Positions 46,236-55,191 are shown, numbered from the stretch's first letter. The stretch is 64,000 bases of DNA from Labilibaculum sp. K2S (GCF_030372765.1 NZ_JAUCMW010000013.1:1-64000), one strand, 5' to 3'. Numbers and translations: made by a program. The notes: generated from the sequence alone by a model not told the origin.

Positions 46236-46976
46236 GTGGTAAAGTCTATATTTCAATCCATAAAACTTTTTTTCTATCCTGAAAGGGAGTTTTATGGATT
46301 GTTTTTTGATTCACTGGGAGTCAAACCTAATAATCCGGATTTGTATGAGCTCGCTTTCATACACAAATCTGCAACCATCCAAAAAAAAGGTTACGGTTTA
46401 AATAATGAGCGTCTTGAATATCTTGGGGATGCTATTTTAGGTGCTGTAATCGCCGATATTCTTTACAAGTACTTTCCTAATAAGGACGAAGGTTTCCTTA
46501 CTCAAATCAGATCTAAAATTGTCAGCAGACAATCCTTAAATAAGCTGGCAGTTAAAATTGAGCTCGACAAGCAGGTCGTCTCCAATGTGAACTTGAGTAA
46601 CAACAAGCATATTTACGGAGATGCATTTGAAGCTTTTATTGGAGCTATTTACCTCGATCAGGGATATGACAAAACAAGAAAATTTATCGAGGATAAAATT
46701 TTTAGAACATACATTAATTTGGAAGAAGTGGTTACTGTTGAAACCAATTTTAAAAGCAAATTGATTGAGTGGGCCCAAAAAAACAAGAAAGATGTTTATT
46801 TTGATACACACGAAGGTGGTATTGATGATGCATTGAACTTGCCTTTGTTTACTTCTGAAGTTGAAGTGGAAGAAGTGAAAATGGGTACAGGAAAGGGAAC
46901 ATCTAAAAAGGAAGCCCAACAAAAAGCAGCTCAAGAGGCTCTTACGCGAATAAGTCAAATGGAATTGGCTTGCTAA
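46236..46976 (+). CDS. rnc: Ribonuclease III
   Basis: The 246-aa product starts at a GTG three bases after fabF. The RNase III catalytic domain has the signature NNERLEYLGDAILGAVIAD (metal-binding Glu and Asp), and GDAFEAFIGAIYLDQG holds the second acidic site. A dsRNA-binding domain occupies about 175-243 (FKSKLIEWAQKNKKDVYF, GTGKGTSKKEAQQKAAQEAL). It processes rRNA and other double-stranded RNA. A candidate small RNA on the opposite strand lies just downstream. Confidence 0.96.
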   Translation: MVKSIFQSIKLFFYPEREFYGLFFDSLGVKPNNPDLYELAFIHKSATIQKKGYGLNNERLEYLGDAILGAVIADILYKYFPNKDEGFLTQIRSKIVSRQSLNKLAVKIELDKQVVSNVNLSNNKHIYGDAFEAFIGAIYLDQGYDKTRKFIEDKIFRTYINLEEVVTVETNFKSKLIEWAQKNKKDVYFDTHEGGIDDALNLPLFTSEVEVEEVKMGTGKGTSKKEAQQKAAQEALTRISQMELAC

Positions 46977-47079
46977 ATCTCTCCAATTACATCCTGTTAT
47001 TGATTATCAAAAAGAAATTTGTGGTTTACGTTATGTAGAATGTGTGTTTTGGCGTCTTATTTTGTGCATAAAATGGCAT

Positions 47080-47169
47080 AAAAAAAGGACGGTAACCACA
47101 ACCGCCCTTTCATCTAACTATTAACCAAAATTTTTAATCAAGGAGATTGTTTCTAATAGATTCGCTCTC
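47080..47169 (-). ncRNA. Candidate small RNA with own promoter and terminator
   Basis: On the minus strand a promoter (47176-47204) is followed by about 90 nt with no gene. The 5' part can fold (GGAGA...TCTCC). A middle single-stranded part contains TTTGGTTAATAGTTAGAT (reverse complement of 47112-47129). The 3' end is an intrinsic terminator: AAAGGGCGGT pairs with ACCGTCCTTT (one G-U pair that is a mismatch on the other strand), followed by seven T. The same 18 nt occur at 4548-4565. The ends are predicted, not mapped, and I cannot name an Rfam family. The rest of 46977-47384 shows no gene. Confidence 0.6.
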
Positions 47170-47175
47170 CGTTGG

Positions 47176-47204
47176 CAAATATAGTGTCAAATTATTAACT
47201 TCAA
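47176..47204 (-). promoter_or_regulatory. Promoter of the candidate small RNA
   Basis: Read on the minus strand: TTG, 18 nt, TATATTTG. Spacing and boxes are the same as for gdhA. It points away from the sensor kinase gene and towards the terminator at 47080. Confidence 0.65.
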
Positions 47205-47384
47205 AGTCGATTTTGTGAAAATTTATCAAAAATCAGCCATTTTTGTCTAAAATAGATTAAATCCAAATCTATAAAGTGGTAATGAATTTAGCAACTGGAA
47301 TTTTAGTAATAGCGGCCATTTAAACTTGTGTTAAAGATTGTTAAGCTGGAATAGCTACAGCTGGTTTTTTTTATATTTGTATTT

Positions 47385-48878
47385 ATGAATCAAAAATATA
47401 TTTGGCTTGTAACAATTGTACTCTGTATTTCCTTATCTGGATTGATATTGGTTCAGATTAACTTTTTTCAGTCAGCTTCTAAAATTAAAGAAGAACAACT
47501 AGCTCTTACTGTTAGTAAGGCATTAGATCAGGTTGTCTCGGAATTGGAAAGAGCAGAAAAAGAACAGATTATTTTGGAAGGTGATGTTTCCAGCTTTAAT
47601 AACGGTGCAATTATCAGTTCCAAAAGTTCAGGGTTTAATATTATTATACCCATGGACTTCACTCATGAAAAGGCCAGATTGAGTATTTATTCAGAAAATA
47701 CGGAATACAATATTGGAGAGGGGTATTTAAATCCGGAAGGAATATCCGGGCTTTCAAAAATGCAGTCGCAGTTCACTAAAACTTTAGAGTCGGGAAACTC
47801 CCGGTACGCTTTGATTGCGGGTCAATTAGCCAATTCTCGGCTACCTTTGAGTGAAAGGATAAAAATGGAAAAATTACCACAGCTTATTCAGGAAAAACTT
47901 CGTGAAAATGGAATCAAACTGAATTTTGAGTATGCGGTAAAATCAAACAATAAATTCGAAAAAAGATCAAAGAATTATTTTCGAAATCCTTCTTTTGAAA
48001 AATACAGCAAGCAATTGTTTCCCAATGATTTTTTCTCCAATTTAAATTTTTTATATATTTATTTCCCAGGACAACAGAGGTATATGTTCAAATCATATTC
48101 TTTGTTACTCCCATCTTTCATATTGACTCTGGTTTTAATTCTTTCCAGTGCATTCACTATTTTCATTATCTTTCGTCAGAAAAGGTTATCAAATATAAAG
48201 AATGACTTCATTAATAATATGACTCATGAGTTTAAGACTCCTATTGCAACTATTTCGTTAGCTTCTCAAATGCTGAAGGATAATACTGTTACCACAACAG
48301 CATCAACAAGAGATCATATTGCTAAGATTATTAATGACGAAAGCCGGAGGTTAACCTATCAGGTTGAAAAGGTTCTGCAAATGGCTGTTTTTAATGAGGT
48401 TAGAATGAAATTGAAATTGAAGACAATTAGTGTTCATAAAATAATTCAAAATTTATTGCCTAACTTTACAATAAGAGTTGAGGATAGAAAGGGGAACATG
48501 TATCAGAATATTGATGCAGAGCATGATTTGGTAATGGCTGATGAAGTTCATTTGAGTAATGTGATTGCAAATTTATTGGATAATGCCATTAAATATAGTA
48601 AAGATGCTCCCGAAATAAGTATTAGTACAAGGAATAAAAATAAGGGTATCGTTATAACAATTACCGATAATGGTATCGGAATAACAAAAGAAGATCAAAA
48701 AATGGTATTTGAACGCTTTTTTAGAGTACATACTGGAAATGTTCATGATGTTAAAGGATTTGGTTTGGGATTGTCTTACGTTAAAAAAATTGTAGATGCC
48801 CACAATGGACAGGTTAGTGTTGACAGTATACTTGATAAAGGATCCAAATTTGAAATATATCTTCCCTTAAAAAAATAG
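47385..48878 (+). CDS. rprX: Sensor histidine kinase (RprX-like)
   Basis: The 497-aa product has two membrane helices (about 7-27 and 245-268) flanking a periplasmic sensor of about 215 aa. The HisKA domain has the phospho-acceptor His in MTHEFKTPIATISLASQ. A HATPase domain has the N box NLLDNAIKYS, G1 ITDNGIGI and G2 GFGLGLSYV. The response-regulator gene follows after 6 bp. Together they resemble RprX/RprY described in Bacteroides; the assignment rests on the regulator similarity and gene order. The signal is unknown. Confidence 0.85.
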   Translation: MNQKYIWLVTIVLCISLSGLILVQINFFQSASKIKEEQLALTVSKALDQVVSELERAEKEQIILEGDVSSFNNGAIISSKSSGFNIIIPMDFTHEKARLSIYSENTEYNIGEGYLNPEGISGLSKMQSQFTKTLESGNSRYALIAGQLANSRLPLSERIKMEKLPQLIQEKLRENGIKLNFEYAVKSNNKFEKRSKNYFRNPSFEKYSKQLFPNDFFSNLNFLYIYFPGQQRYMFKSYSLLLPSFILTLVLILSSAFTIFIIFRQKRLSNIKNDFINNMTHEFKTPIATISLASQMLKDNTVTTTASTRDHIAKIINDESRRLTYQVEKVLQMAVFNEVRMKLKLKTISVHKIIQNLLPNFTIRVEDRKGNMYQNIDAEHDLVMADEVHLSNVIANLLDNAIKYSKDAPEISISTRNKNKGIVITITDNGIGITKEDQKMVFERFFRVHTGNVHDVKGFGLGLSYVKKIVDAHNGQVSVDSILDKGSKFEIYLPLKK

Positions 48879-48884
48879 ATACAT

Positions 48885-49571
48885 ATGGAACAAGTTAAAA
48901 TTTTATTAGCAGAAGATGATGCTAATCTAGGACTTCTGTTAAAAGAGTATTTGGTTGCAAAAGGCTACAACACCACACTTCGTGAAGATGGAGATAAGGC
49001 ATACGATGAATTTTTAAAAAATCCATATGATCTGTGTATTTTTGATATCATGATGCCACATAGGGATGGTTTTACTTTGGCCAAGGATATTCGTTTGATC
49101 AATAGTGAGATTCCAATCATTTTCCTAACTGCGAAGTCGATGAAAGAAGATGTTCTGGAGGGTTTCAAGTTGGGAGCTGATGATTATATGACAAAGCCTT
49201 TTAGTATGGAAGAGCTATTGGTTCGTATCGAAGCTGTTTTAAGAAGAACTTCAGGGGTGAAAAGTGAAAATACCCAGGAGGAGTTTAAATTAGGGCGCTT
49301 TTTATTCGATTCAAAGAAGCAATTTCTTCAGGATGGCGAATCGACAATTAAGCTGACAACGAAAGAATCAGAATTGTTAAAGCTTCTTTGTAATAATGTG
49401 AATAAAGTTTTGGAGCGAAATTTAGCTCTTAGAACGATTTGGTCCGACGATAATTATTTTAATGCCAGAAGTATGGATGTGTATATTACTAAGCTAAGAA
49501 AGCATTTAAAGCCTGAGCCGGGCATTGAGATCATCAATGTTCATGGCAGAGGATATAAACTAATCATGTAA
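48885..49571 (+). CDS. rprY: OmpR-type response regulator (RprY-like)
   Basis: The 228-aa product has a receiver domain (about 1-120, acidic pocket EDD, phospho-acceptor Asp54 in CIFDIMMP, Thr in IIFLTAK, Lys in MTKPFSM) and a C-terminal OmpR/PhoB winged helix (about 135-226, ending NVHGRGYKLIM). The receiver wording (EDILEG-like KEDVLEGFKLGADDYMTKPF) closely recalls Bacteroides RprY from memory. It is the partner of the upstream kinase, and a strong terminator closes the operon. Confidence 0.88.
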   Translation: MEQVKILLAEDDANLGLLLKEYLVAKGYNTTLREDGDKAYDEFLKNPYDLCIFDIMMPHRDGFTLAKDIRLINSEIPIIFLTAKSMKEDVLEGFKLGADDYMTKPFSMEELLVRIEAVLRRTSGVKSENTQEEFKLGRFLFDSKKQFLQDGESTIKLTTKESELLKLLCNNVNKVLERNLALRTIWSDDNYFNARSMDVYITKLRKHLKPEPGIEIINVHGRGYKLIM

Positions 49572-49586
49572 TAGTTACATGATATA

Positions 49587-49619
49587 AAAAACGCCGGTTA
49601 TTTGACCGGCGTTTTTTTT
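49587..49619 (+). terminator. Intrinsic terminator after the two-component operon
   Basis: AACGCCGGT pairs with ACCGGCGTT around a TATTTG loop, followed by eight T. A-rich sequence on the left lets it also serve the convergent small gene. Confidence 0.9.
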
Positions 49620-49628
49620 ATGAGATAT

Positions 49629-49934
49629 TTACTCTGAAACCTTTTCAGTAGAATCAAATTGTTCTGCTTTCTTTTCTTTTTTAGCGACTTCTTTTTCGCG
49701 TTGTATCATATCCTGATACATACTCCGCATGAATTTAATCCCAAATTGTAAAGCGTCTTTTTTGCTCTGGAAATTTGATTTGATTAATTGATGCATGCTT
49801 AATTCTTCACTTGGATCATCGGTATAATAAAAAATATCGATATTGGGTCTGTTCCCTTTCTTTTTGATTTCCATTCCGAACCAGGTTTCGAATTCCTGAT
49901 CTCCTACTTTAATATGACGTACAAATTTTATCAT
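49629..49934 (-). CDS. Small soluble protein of unknown function
   Basis: The 101-aa product has an N-terminal mixed alpha/beta part (FVRHIKVGDQEFETWFGMEI, NIDIFYYTDD) and a long helical, highly charged tail (EREKEVAKKEKKAEQF) that may be a coiled coil. No signal peptide and no family known to me. It converges with the response-regulator gene and shares the terminator region. Base composition is normal. Confidence 0.6.
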   Translation of the reverse strand: MIKFVRHIKVGDQEFETWFGMEIKKKGNRPNIDIFYYTDDPSEELSMHQLIKSNFQSKKDALQFGIKFMRSMYQDMIQREKEVAKKEKKAEQFDSTEKVSE

Positions 49935-50003
49935 CTTCTGTTTTTTTTCTTTTGCGAAGATACTTCATTTTTTTTAAAGGATGGATATTCAAATTTGAGA
50001 TGG

Positions 50004-50036
50004 TAAAAAAAAGAGGATCTTCAATTAAAGATCCTC
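50004..50036 (-). terminator. Intrinsic terminator, minus strand
   Basis: GAGGATCTT (50013-50021) pairs with AAGATCCTC (50028-50036), loop CAATTA, with eight T on the minus strand. It terminates the small gene at 50061-50255. Confidence 0.88.
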
Positions 50037-50060
50037 AAAATTTATAAAGTAATTTACTTT

Positions 50061-50255
50061 TTATAATGAAAGCTGAGGGTTGGTAACATCAGAAAGTATC
50101 TCATGATAGCGACCCGAATAATTTTCCAGACACCAATTTTTAAGTTTCTCAAAATCGGTTGGAGTTAGCCACTGAATGGCTTTTGTCAACTCTTTACGAA
50201 AAAGAGCAAAATCAAAACTAACATTAGCGAGTACGATTTTTGTTTGTTCAAGCAT
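50061..50255 (-). CDS. Small conserved-looking protein, 64 aa
   Basis: A 64-aa helical protein (FALFRKELTKAIQWLTPTDF, KLKNWCLENYSGRYHEIL) with no signal peptide. A strong terminator 25 bp after its stop shows it is expressed as a separate unit, which supports it as a real gene. The length and helix pattern resemble small uncharacterised Bacteroidota proteins. No function can be proposed. Confidence 0.6.
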   Translation of the reverse strand: MLEQTKIVLANVSFDFALFRKELTKAIQWLTPTDFEKLKNWCLENYSGRYHEILSDVTNPQLSL

Positions 50256-50404
50256 GATTATTCAAGTTTATAGTTTTTAACAGAACTCGTTGCACTAAGC
50301 TACAATTTTCTTTGAGGATTGAAGAATACATTAAGAAGTCTTAACATTTTTTACAGTTTTATTAACGAAATCTTATTCATTTTTTATTGCCAAACTGAAG
50401 GCAT

Positions 50405-50429
50405 AAAAAAAGGAGCTGTTATAGCTCCT
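50405..50429 (-). terminator. Terminator overlapping a stop codon
   Basis: AGGAGCT (50411-50417) pairs with AGCTCCT (50423-50429), loop GTTAT, with seven T on the minus strand. The TAA stop of the small membrane protein gene (50419-50421) lies in the loop. Confidence 0.88.
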
Positions 50430-50634
50430 CATTCTGTTTCTTTTCCAACTCTTTAATCTTTTTTTCCTGATTGTTCAATAATACCATCGATATTGTAAGG
50501 ATGAACATGACTATCAGTTCAATATAGATTCCGCTCCTGTCAGGGGTTTCTGCCGAAGAGTTCAGGAGGTTTAATATTGCCGCCACCATTATTAAAAAGG
50601 TGGACATGATTAGTAGGAGTTTAATTAGTTTCAT
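50419..50634 (-). CDS. Small two-helix membrane protein
   Basis: The 71-aa product has two membrane helices (about 4-24 and 38-57), the second followed by a charged, lysine- and glutamate-rich tail (NNQEKKIKELEKKQNEEL). No family is recognised. The gene is tightly finished by a terminator that includes its own stop codon, so it is a compact monocistronic unit. Confidence 0.65.
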   Translation of the reverse strand: MKLIKLLLIMSTFLIMVAAILNLLNSSAETPDRSGIYIELIVMFILTISMVLLNNQEKKIKELEKKQNEEL

Positions 50635-50731
50635 GTGTTTTTGATTTTAGCCAATCTTTTATAGGTAAGTTGTGGAGTAATTGTTCCAGATGAACTTTAT
50701 TTATAGAATGAAATTATTAAAAAATCAGTTC

Positions 50732-50760
50732 AAAAAAAAATGGCCTTCCTAAGAAAGCCA
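50732..50760 (-). terminator. Intrinsic terminator after the acyltransferase gene
   Basis: TGGCCTTC (50741-50748) pairs with GAAAGCCA (50753-50760) with one G-U pair on the minus strand, followed by nine T. Confidence 0.85.
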
Positions 50761-50767
50761 AAGTATT

Positions 50768-51931
50768 TTATTTTTCCGGGACAAAATCCGGTTTTTTTAA
50801 TTCCAATCTGTTTTTTACAGGATTCGCATAGATTTCCAGGAATATCTGATTTAATCTTTCAATATTTCCTTCATCCGGATTAATTTTCTTTTCCATGTGT
50901 TTTAAGAAAAGATCCTTTTCTTCAGGTGTATATTTATCCGCGAACTCATCCGTTTTGTTTACGATATCGTGGGCAATGTAATTGTCAGGCCAAAGTTTGT
51001 AGTTCTTGTGTATTCTGTAGTCAATCAAATCAGCAAGAGCTTTAAATTTATCTCTGCTGTCATCCATTTCTTCAATAACGTCAAGCATTATAGAGATTGG
51101 TTTTCCGATTACAAAATTAACACGGCCTTTTTCATTAACCATTCCTTTGATCATGCTTCGTAAATCGTCCTTAGGAGTTTTCTTAAAACCTTCGTCGGTT
51201 TCTTTTTTGTATACTTCTATGGTTTTCATTGCATCGCATGGCTCGTATTCATATGAAATAGCAACAGGAACAATTCGTAAGCTTTTAAAGTGCTCCGAGA
51301 AAGCAACATCTCCACTCATTTGCAGCATTTTCAGCAAACTTTGTTGAGTTCTGTCATCACCATCTTTGGTTCGCCCTTCTCGTTGTGCTATCCAAACAGA
51401 TGATTTTTTAGTGTTTAATGCATACTGTATGTAAGATGATAATTGCTTTGAGCTGGTAAGCATCTGACGAACAGTTACGTTTCTTTGTACAACAAAGCTT
51501 TTGTTTAGTTTAACTAAATCGGCTATCCACGGTTGAATTAGAAGATTACTGCCGATAGCTATTTCAGTTGTTTCAAAACCATTGTTGTAAAGCATCACGT
51601 TAAGTAAGGCAGAATCCAAAATGATATCTCTATGATCCGAAATAAATAAATAACTTTCTTTTGGATCAAGATTTTCCAGTCCATCAATGGTTATGCCTTT
51701 GGTGGTGTGGTCAATAATGTGTTGTGCCAGTCGTACAATGAAGTTGCTCTGAAATTCCTTTATTGTTTTTACTTCTCCCAATGCTTTCACAATCATCTCT
51801 TTCGAGAATCCTGGAAATAACTGTTGCGAGAATCGAATAAAAGCTTCTTCTTTTATTAAACGTCCTATGGTTTCTACAACCTCGGAATCGTTATATGGTC
51901 GAATAGCATCAAAATCTGAGTCAGTGAACAT
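50768..51931 (-). CDS. PlsC/PlsB-like glycerolipid acyltransferase domain protein
   Basis: The 387-aa soluble protein has the acyltransferase fold. Motif I appears as SDHRDIILDS (His100, Asp106), a motif III-like AQREGRTKDGDDRTQ with the conserved EGR, and a motif IV-like IVPVAISYEYEPC. The spacing between His and Asp in motif I is five residues, not the usual four (HX4D). I recall the HRDIxLD form in Bacteroidota acyltransferases. It probably acylates a glycerophosphate or another lipid precursor, but the substrate is not clear. It is monocistronic with its own terminator. Confidence 0.75.
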   Translation of the reverse strand: MFTDSDFDAIRPYNDSEVVETIGRLIKEEAFIRFSQQLFPGFSKEMIVKALGEVKTIKEFQSNFIVRLAQHIIDHTTKGITIDGLENLDPKESYLFISDHRDIILDSALLNVMLYNNGFETTEIAIGSNLLIQPWIADLVKLNKSFVVQRNVTVRQMLTSSKQLSSYIQYALNTKKSSVWIAQREGRTKDGDDRTQQSLLKMLQMSGDVAFSEHFKSLRIVPVAISYEYEPCDAMKTIEVYKKETDEGFKKTPKDDLRSMIKGMVNEKGRVNFVIGKPISIMLDVIEEMDDSRDKFKALADLIDYRIHKNYKLWPDNYIAHDIVNKTDEFADKYTPEEKDLFLKHMEKKINPDEGNIERLNQIFLEIYANPVKNRLELKKPDFVPEK

Positions 51932-52216
51932 TGCTTGGTTCTTTTTGTTTTAAGGAAAGGCAAAAATAAGCAAATTATATGGAATGTTTAGGAAATGGTG
52001 CCTGCTTTTTGTTTTTATTGATGTTTAACTCCCTTGAAATTCAAATATTTGCATTTGTACATAGGTGTACTATCTCGCTGGGTTTGGGGAGGATGGCTAT
52101 TAATTAGAGTATTGCAATAACTGTCAATTCGACAGGAAAGCTATTTGAATCAATCTTGGCAGAGAATTTGAGTTTTCACATCTTAAAGGTCTGTTAAATT
52201 AATTGGAGGAATTATA

Positions 52217-52897
52217 ATGGGTGGAATTTGGATCATATTTATTGCTTTTACCTTGTTAAGCTGGCTGGTGAGTAGTCAATTGAAAACAAGATTTAAAAGG
52301 TATTCTCAAATACCTACTGCGAATGGCATGACAGGACGCGAGGTGGTTGAGCAGATGTTAAGGGATCATGGTGTGAGAGGGGTAAAGATTGGTTCTGTTG
52401 ACGGACAGTTGTCGGATCATTATAATCCGGAAGATAAAACCATTAATCTTAGTAAGGATGTTTATTATGGTAGAAGTATCGGTGCAGCAGCCGTAGCCGC
52501 GCATGAAACCGGTCATGCAATTCAACATGCCGAAGCATATGCATGGCTGCAAATGAGATCTGCTTTAGTCCCTGTTGTTAGTTTTAGTTCTAAGTGGGTG
52601 CAGTGGGTGCTTTTGGCAGGAATTGTTATGGTGAATACTTTCCCTCAGTTGCTTTTGGCAGGGATTGTATTGTTTGCAGGTACTACTCTTTTTAGCATTG
52701 TTACCCTACCTGTTGAGGTGGATGCTAGTCGGAGAGCATTGGTTTGGTTGAAAACATCAGGTATTACTACTTATGAAACTCAGAAAAGCGCTTTTGATGC
52801 ATTGAAATGGGCGGCGTATACTTATTTTATTGCGGCTCTGTCTTCCTTGGCTGCATTACTTTACTATGTAATGATTTATTTGGGAAGAAGAGGTTAG
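52217..52897 (+). CDS. YugP-type zinc membrane peptidase
   Basis: The 226-aa product has membrane helices at about 3-20, 125-145, 150-170 and 195-222. The zinc motif HETGHAIQHAE (His96, Glu97, His100, His104) sits in the cytosolic or interfacial part, and the DKTINLSKDVYYGRSIGA stretch is typical of the Zn_peptidase_2/YugP family. Function in Bacteroidota is not established. About 285 bp upstream is non-coding, with no promoter I can define. Confidence 0.88.
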   Translation: MGGIWIIFIAFTLLSWLVSSQLKTRFKRYSQIPTANGMTGREVVEQMLRDHGVRGVKIGSVDGQLSDHYNPEDKTINLSKDVYYGRSIGAAAVAAHETGHAIQHAEAYAWLQMRSALVPVVSFSSKWVQWVLLAGIVMVNTFPQLLLAGIVLFAGTTLFSIVTLPVEVDASRRALVWLKTSGITTYETQKSAFDALKWAAYTYFIAALSSLAALLYYVMIYLGRRG

Positions 52898-53099
52898 GCA
52901 TCTAAGAAATAAAGAATAGAAAAGTATTGTCCTTTTATTACCAGAAGATTTATTGTCTGGTGTAAAAGGACTTTTTCCATTCTTACTTCGTGTTATTTTC
53001 AGATCAATTGATTTCAGGTATTTGTAATTGTTCTGCTAAAAAGGAAAGAATTTAGAATCCTTTTCTTATTTTTAATCTTTCAAAATAAGAAAAAGAGAT

Positions 53100-53537
53100 A
53101 TGACTAAAATAGCAAAATACGGATTTGTGCTTTCCTTCGTTTGGGTAGGATTTTTATTGGCGATTAGTTTTATGGAAGCTTGGGTTAAGTTTCGGGCTGT
53201 TTCGCTCGACCTTCCAACAGGCTTGGATGTGGGAGTTCATGTATTCGGTGCTTTAAATATGATTGAGCGCATCTTCTCCGTTGCACTTTTGGTTTATGTA
53301 TTTATCTATTATACCGATAAAGTTGTTGTGCTTACGGGTTTAACGATTTTCACTTTTGTAGTTGCTCAGTCTGGGTATTTACTTCCTGAATTAAATCAGC
53401 ATGCACAGTTAATTATTATGGGAATGGTGCCTGAGAAAAATTCAATTCATCACATATACGTGCTTATGGAAGTTGTGAAATTGGTGGCATTGTTGGTTTT
53501 GGGTTCCAGACAAGTGCGAATATTTAAGCAGACATAG
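53100..53537 (+). CDS. Four-helix membrane protein of unknown function
   Basis: The 145-aa protein has four membrane helices (about 8-28, 47-70, 75-97, 118-138), with a short conserved-looking loop containing LNQHAQLIIMGMVPEKNSIHH between the last two. The histidines there could bind a metal or haem, but this is speculative. No family is recognised with certainty. It stands alone between the YugP-like gene and the lysine operon. Confidence 0.65.
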   Translation: MTKIAKYGFVLSFVWVGFLLAISFMEAWVKFRAVSLDLPTGLDVGVHVFGALNMIERIFSVALLVYVFIYYTDKVVVLTGLTIFTFVVAQSGYLLPELNQHAQLIIMGMVPEKNSIHHIYVLMEVVKLVALLVLGSRQVRIFKQT

Positions 53538-54136
53538 TTTTCCTGAAATTGTAATTTCATAACGTTTTGTATTCTTAAAATGCAGATAGAAACCGCGTAA
53601 GGTATGGTTTTTTGTGTGTTTGTTAAAAAACAAACAAATGAGTTTGTGGCAAAATTCAGATCTTCCCCAAAATAGTTTTAATAGCTGTTACTTTAAATTG
53701 GTAGATTTTACTCTTATATTTAATTGATTGTAGAGTTGTAGGCATTAAAATTTGAAGAATTTCTCTAAAAAACGGCTAAAACATTAAATGGTGTTGTAAA
53801 ACATATGTATTGATAATTGAAAATGTGCATGTTGTATGGCATATTTTTGGTGTGATGGTTTGCGAAGAGTTCGATTAAAATTAACACTAATGTTAAAATA
53901 ATAACATTAGAATGGTCAAAAAATGCCTTTTGGGGCCTTTCTTCAAGCTTGTTTAGAATGAATAAAAAGACTGAATAGTTTCATATTTGTGCCATTTAGA
54001 ATGGGTCTTGATACGGAGTTGTGCAAACGTTTTCATTAATGCTTTAAAAAATTATCTTTGTTTCGTAAATAGACTAAAAACTTCTGTTTTGTTGATTTAA
54101 GAAGTTTATTAGTAACACGGTAAAAACTATTTTTCG
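53538..54136 (+). other. Long leader region before the lysine-fermentation operon
   Basis: No gene is seen in these 599 bp. A perfect inverted repeat lies at 53887-53910 and a -7-like TATCTTTG at 54053-54060, 77 bp before the first start. I looked for a cobalamin riboswitch, since KamDE needs B12, and saw no convincing one. Confidence 0.45.
53887..53910. promoter_or_regulatory. Inverted repeat upstream of the lysine-fermentation operon
   Basis: CTAATGTTA (53887-53895) and TAACATTAG (53902-53910) are exact reverse complements with a 6-bp spacer. They lie about 225 bp before the first gene. The spacing suits a dimeric regulator. Confidence 0.5.
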
Positions 54137-54784
54137 ATGAACAAGATAATCTCAATAAAAGAGGCAGTTGCTAAACTGCAGGATGGAATGACCATCATGA
54201 TCGGAGGATTTCTTTCGGTTGGAACTGCGAATAATATGATCGATCAGATTGTTTCTTCTGACGTTAAAAATTTAACAATTATTTGTAATGATACGGCTTT
54301 CGCAGATAAAGGTCTGGGAAAATTGATTGCTAACAAACAGGTTGTTAAGGTGATTACTTCTCATATTGGAACAAATCCTGCCACGATTGAGCAGATGAAT
54401 AATGGTGAAATTACGGTAGAGTTTAGTCCTCAGGGCACATTAGCCGAGCGTGTTCGTTCTGGCGGAGCAGGTTTAGGTGGGGTTCTTACTCCAACAGGTT
54501 TGGGAACTATGGTGGCCGATGGTAAGGAGATTATAACCGTTGATGGAAAAGAGTTTTTATTGGAGAAACCTTTGCGGGCAGATGTTGCTTTGATTGGAGC
54601 AAGCATTTCTGACACTCTGGGCAATCTTACTTATAGAGGAACTACTCAGAATTTTAATCCATTGATGGCTACTGCAGCCGATTTGGTAATTGTAGAAGCT
54701 AAGCAGATGGTAGAGGCTGGAACACTGAAACCGGAAGAGGTGAAAACTCCATCTATTTTTGTGGATTTTATTGTAAACAACTAA
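54137..54784 (+). CDS. atoD: Acetoacetate CoA-transferase, subunit A
   Basis: The 215-aa product has the CoA-transferase alpha-subunit signature (GMTIMIGGFLSVGTAN; FSPQGTLAERVRSGGAGLGG). It should pair with the beta subunit encoded at the far end of the operon (63429 onwards). Together they move CoA between acyl groups, probably from butyryl-CoA to acetoacetate, the last step of lysine fermentation. It is the first gene of a same-strand series reaching the end of the window. Confidence 0.92.
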   Translation: MNKIISIKEAVAKLQDGMTIMIGGFLSVGTANNMIDQIVSSDVKNLTIICNDTAFADKGLGKLIANKQVVKVITSHIGTNPATIEQMNNGEITVEFSPQGTLAERVRSGGAGLGGVLTPTGLGTMVADGKEIITVDGKEFLLEKPLRADVALIGASISDTLGNLTYRGTTQNFNPLMATAADLVIVEAKQMVEAGTLKPEEVKTPSIFVDFIVNN

Positions 54785-54797
54785 CTAATATAGACAA

Positions 54798-55181
54798 ATG
54801 GAAAAGGCAATGATAAGAATGCGCATGAGTTCTCATGATGCTCATTATGGTGGAAATTTAGTTGATGGAGCAAAAATGCTCCAGTTATTTGGTGATGTAG
54901 CAACAGAATTATTAATTCGTCGTGATGGTGATGAAGGATTGTTTGCTGGATACGAAAATGTTGAATTTTTGGCTCCTGTTTATGCAGGTGATTACATCGA
55001 AGCTGTTGGCGAAATTATTAAAGAAGGCAACTCAAGCCGTAAAATGACTTTCGAGGCCCGAAAAGTGATTGTACCAAGAACAGATATTTCTGAATCTGCA
55101 GCTGATTTTTTGGAAGAACCGGTAGTTGTTTGCAGAGCTGTTGGAACTTGTGTTACTCCAAAAAAATCTCAACGTAAATAA
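54798..55181 (+). CDS. kal: 3-aminobutyryl-CoA ammonia-lyase
   Basis: The 127-aa hotdog-fold protein has the family start ([28 protein letters not shown]) and a [20 protein letters not shown] strand typical of Kal. It removes ammonia from 3-aminobutyryl-CoA to give crotonyl-CoA. It lies 13 bp after atoD and 10 bp before kce, so co-transcription and function agree. Confidence 0.9.
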   Translation: MEKAMIRMRMSSHDAHYGGNLVDGAKMLQLFGDVATELLIRRDGDEGLFAGYENVEFLAPVYAGDYIEAVGEIIKEGNSSRKMTFEARKVIVPRTDISESAADFLEEPVVVCRAVGTCVTPKKSQRK

Positions 55182-55191
55182 AAACTAAGCC

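Noticed and set aside
53538..54136. Cobalamin riboswitch before the lysine operon
   Set aside because: No recognisable B12-box pattern or downstream switch hairpin is seen.
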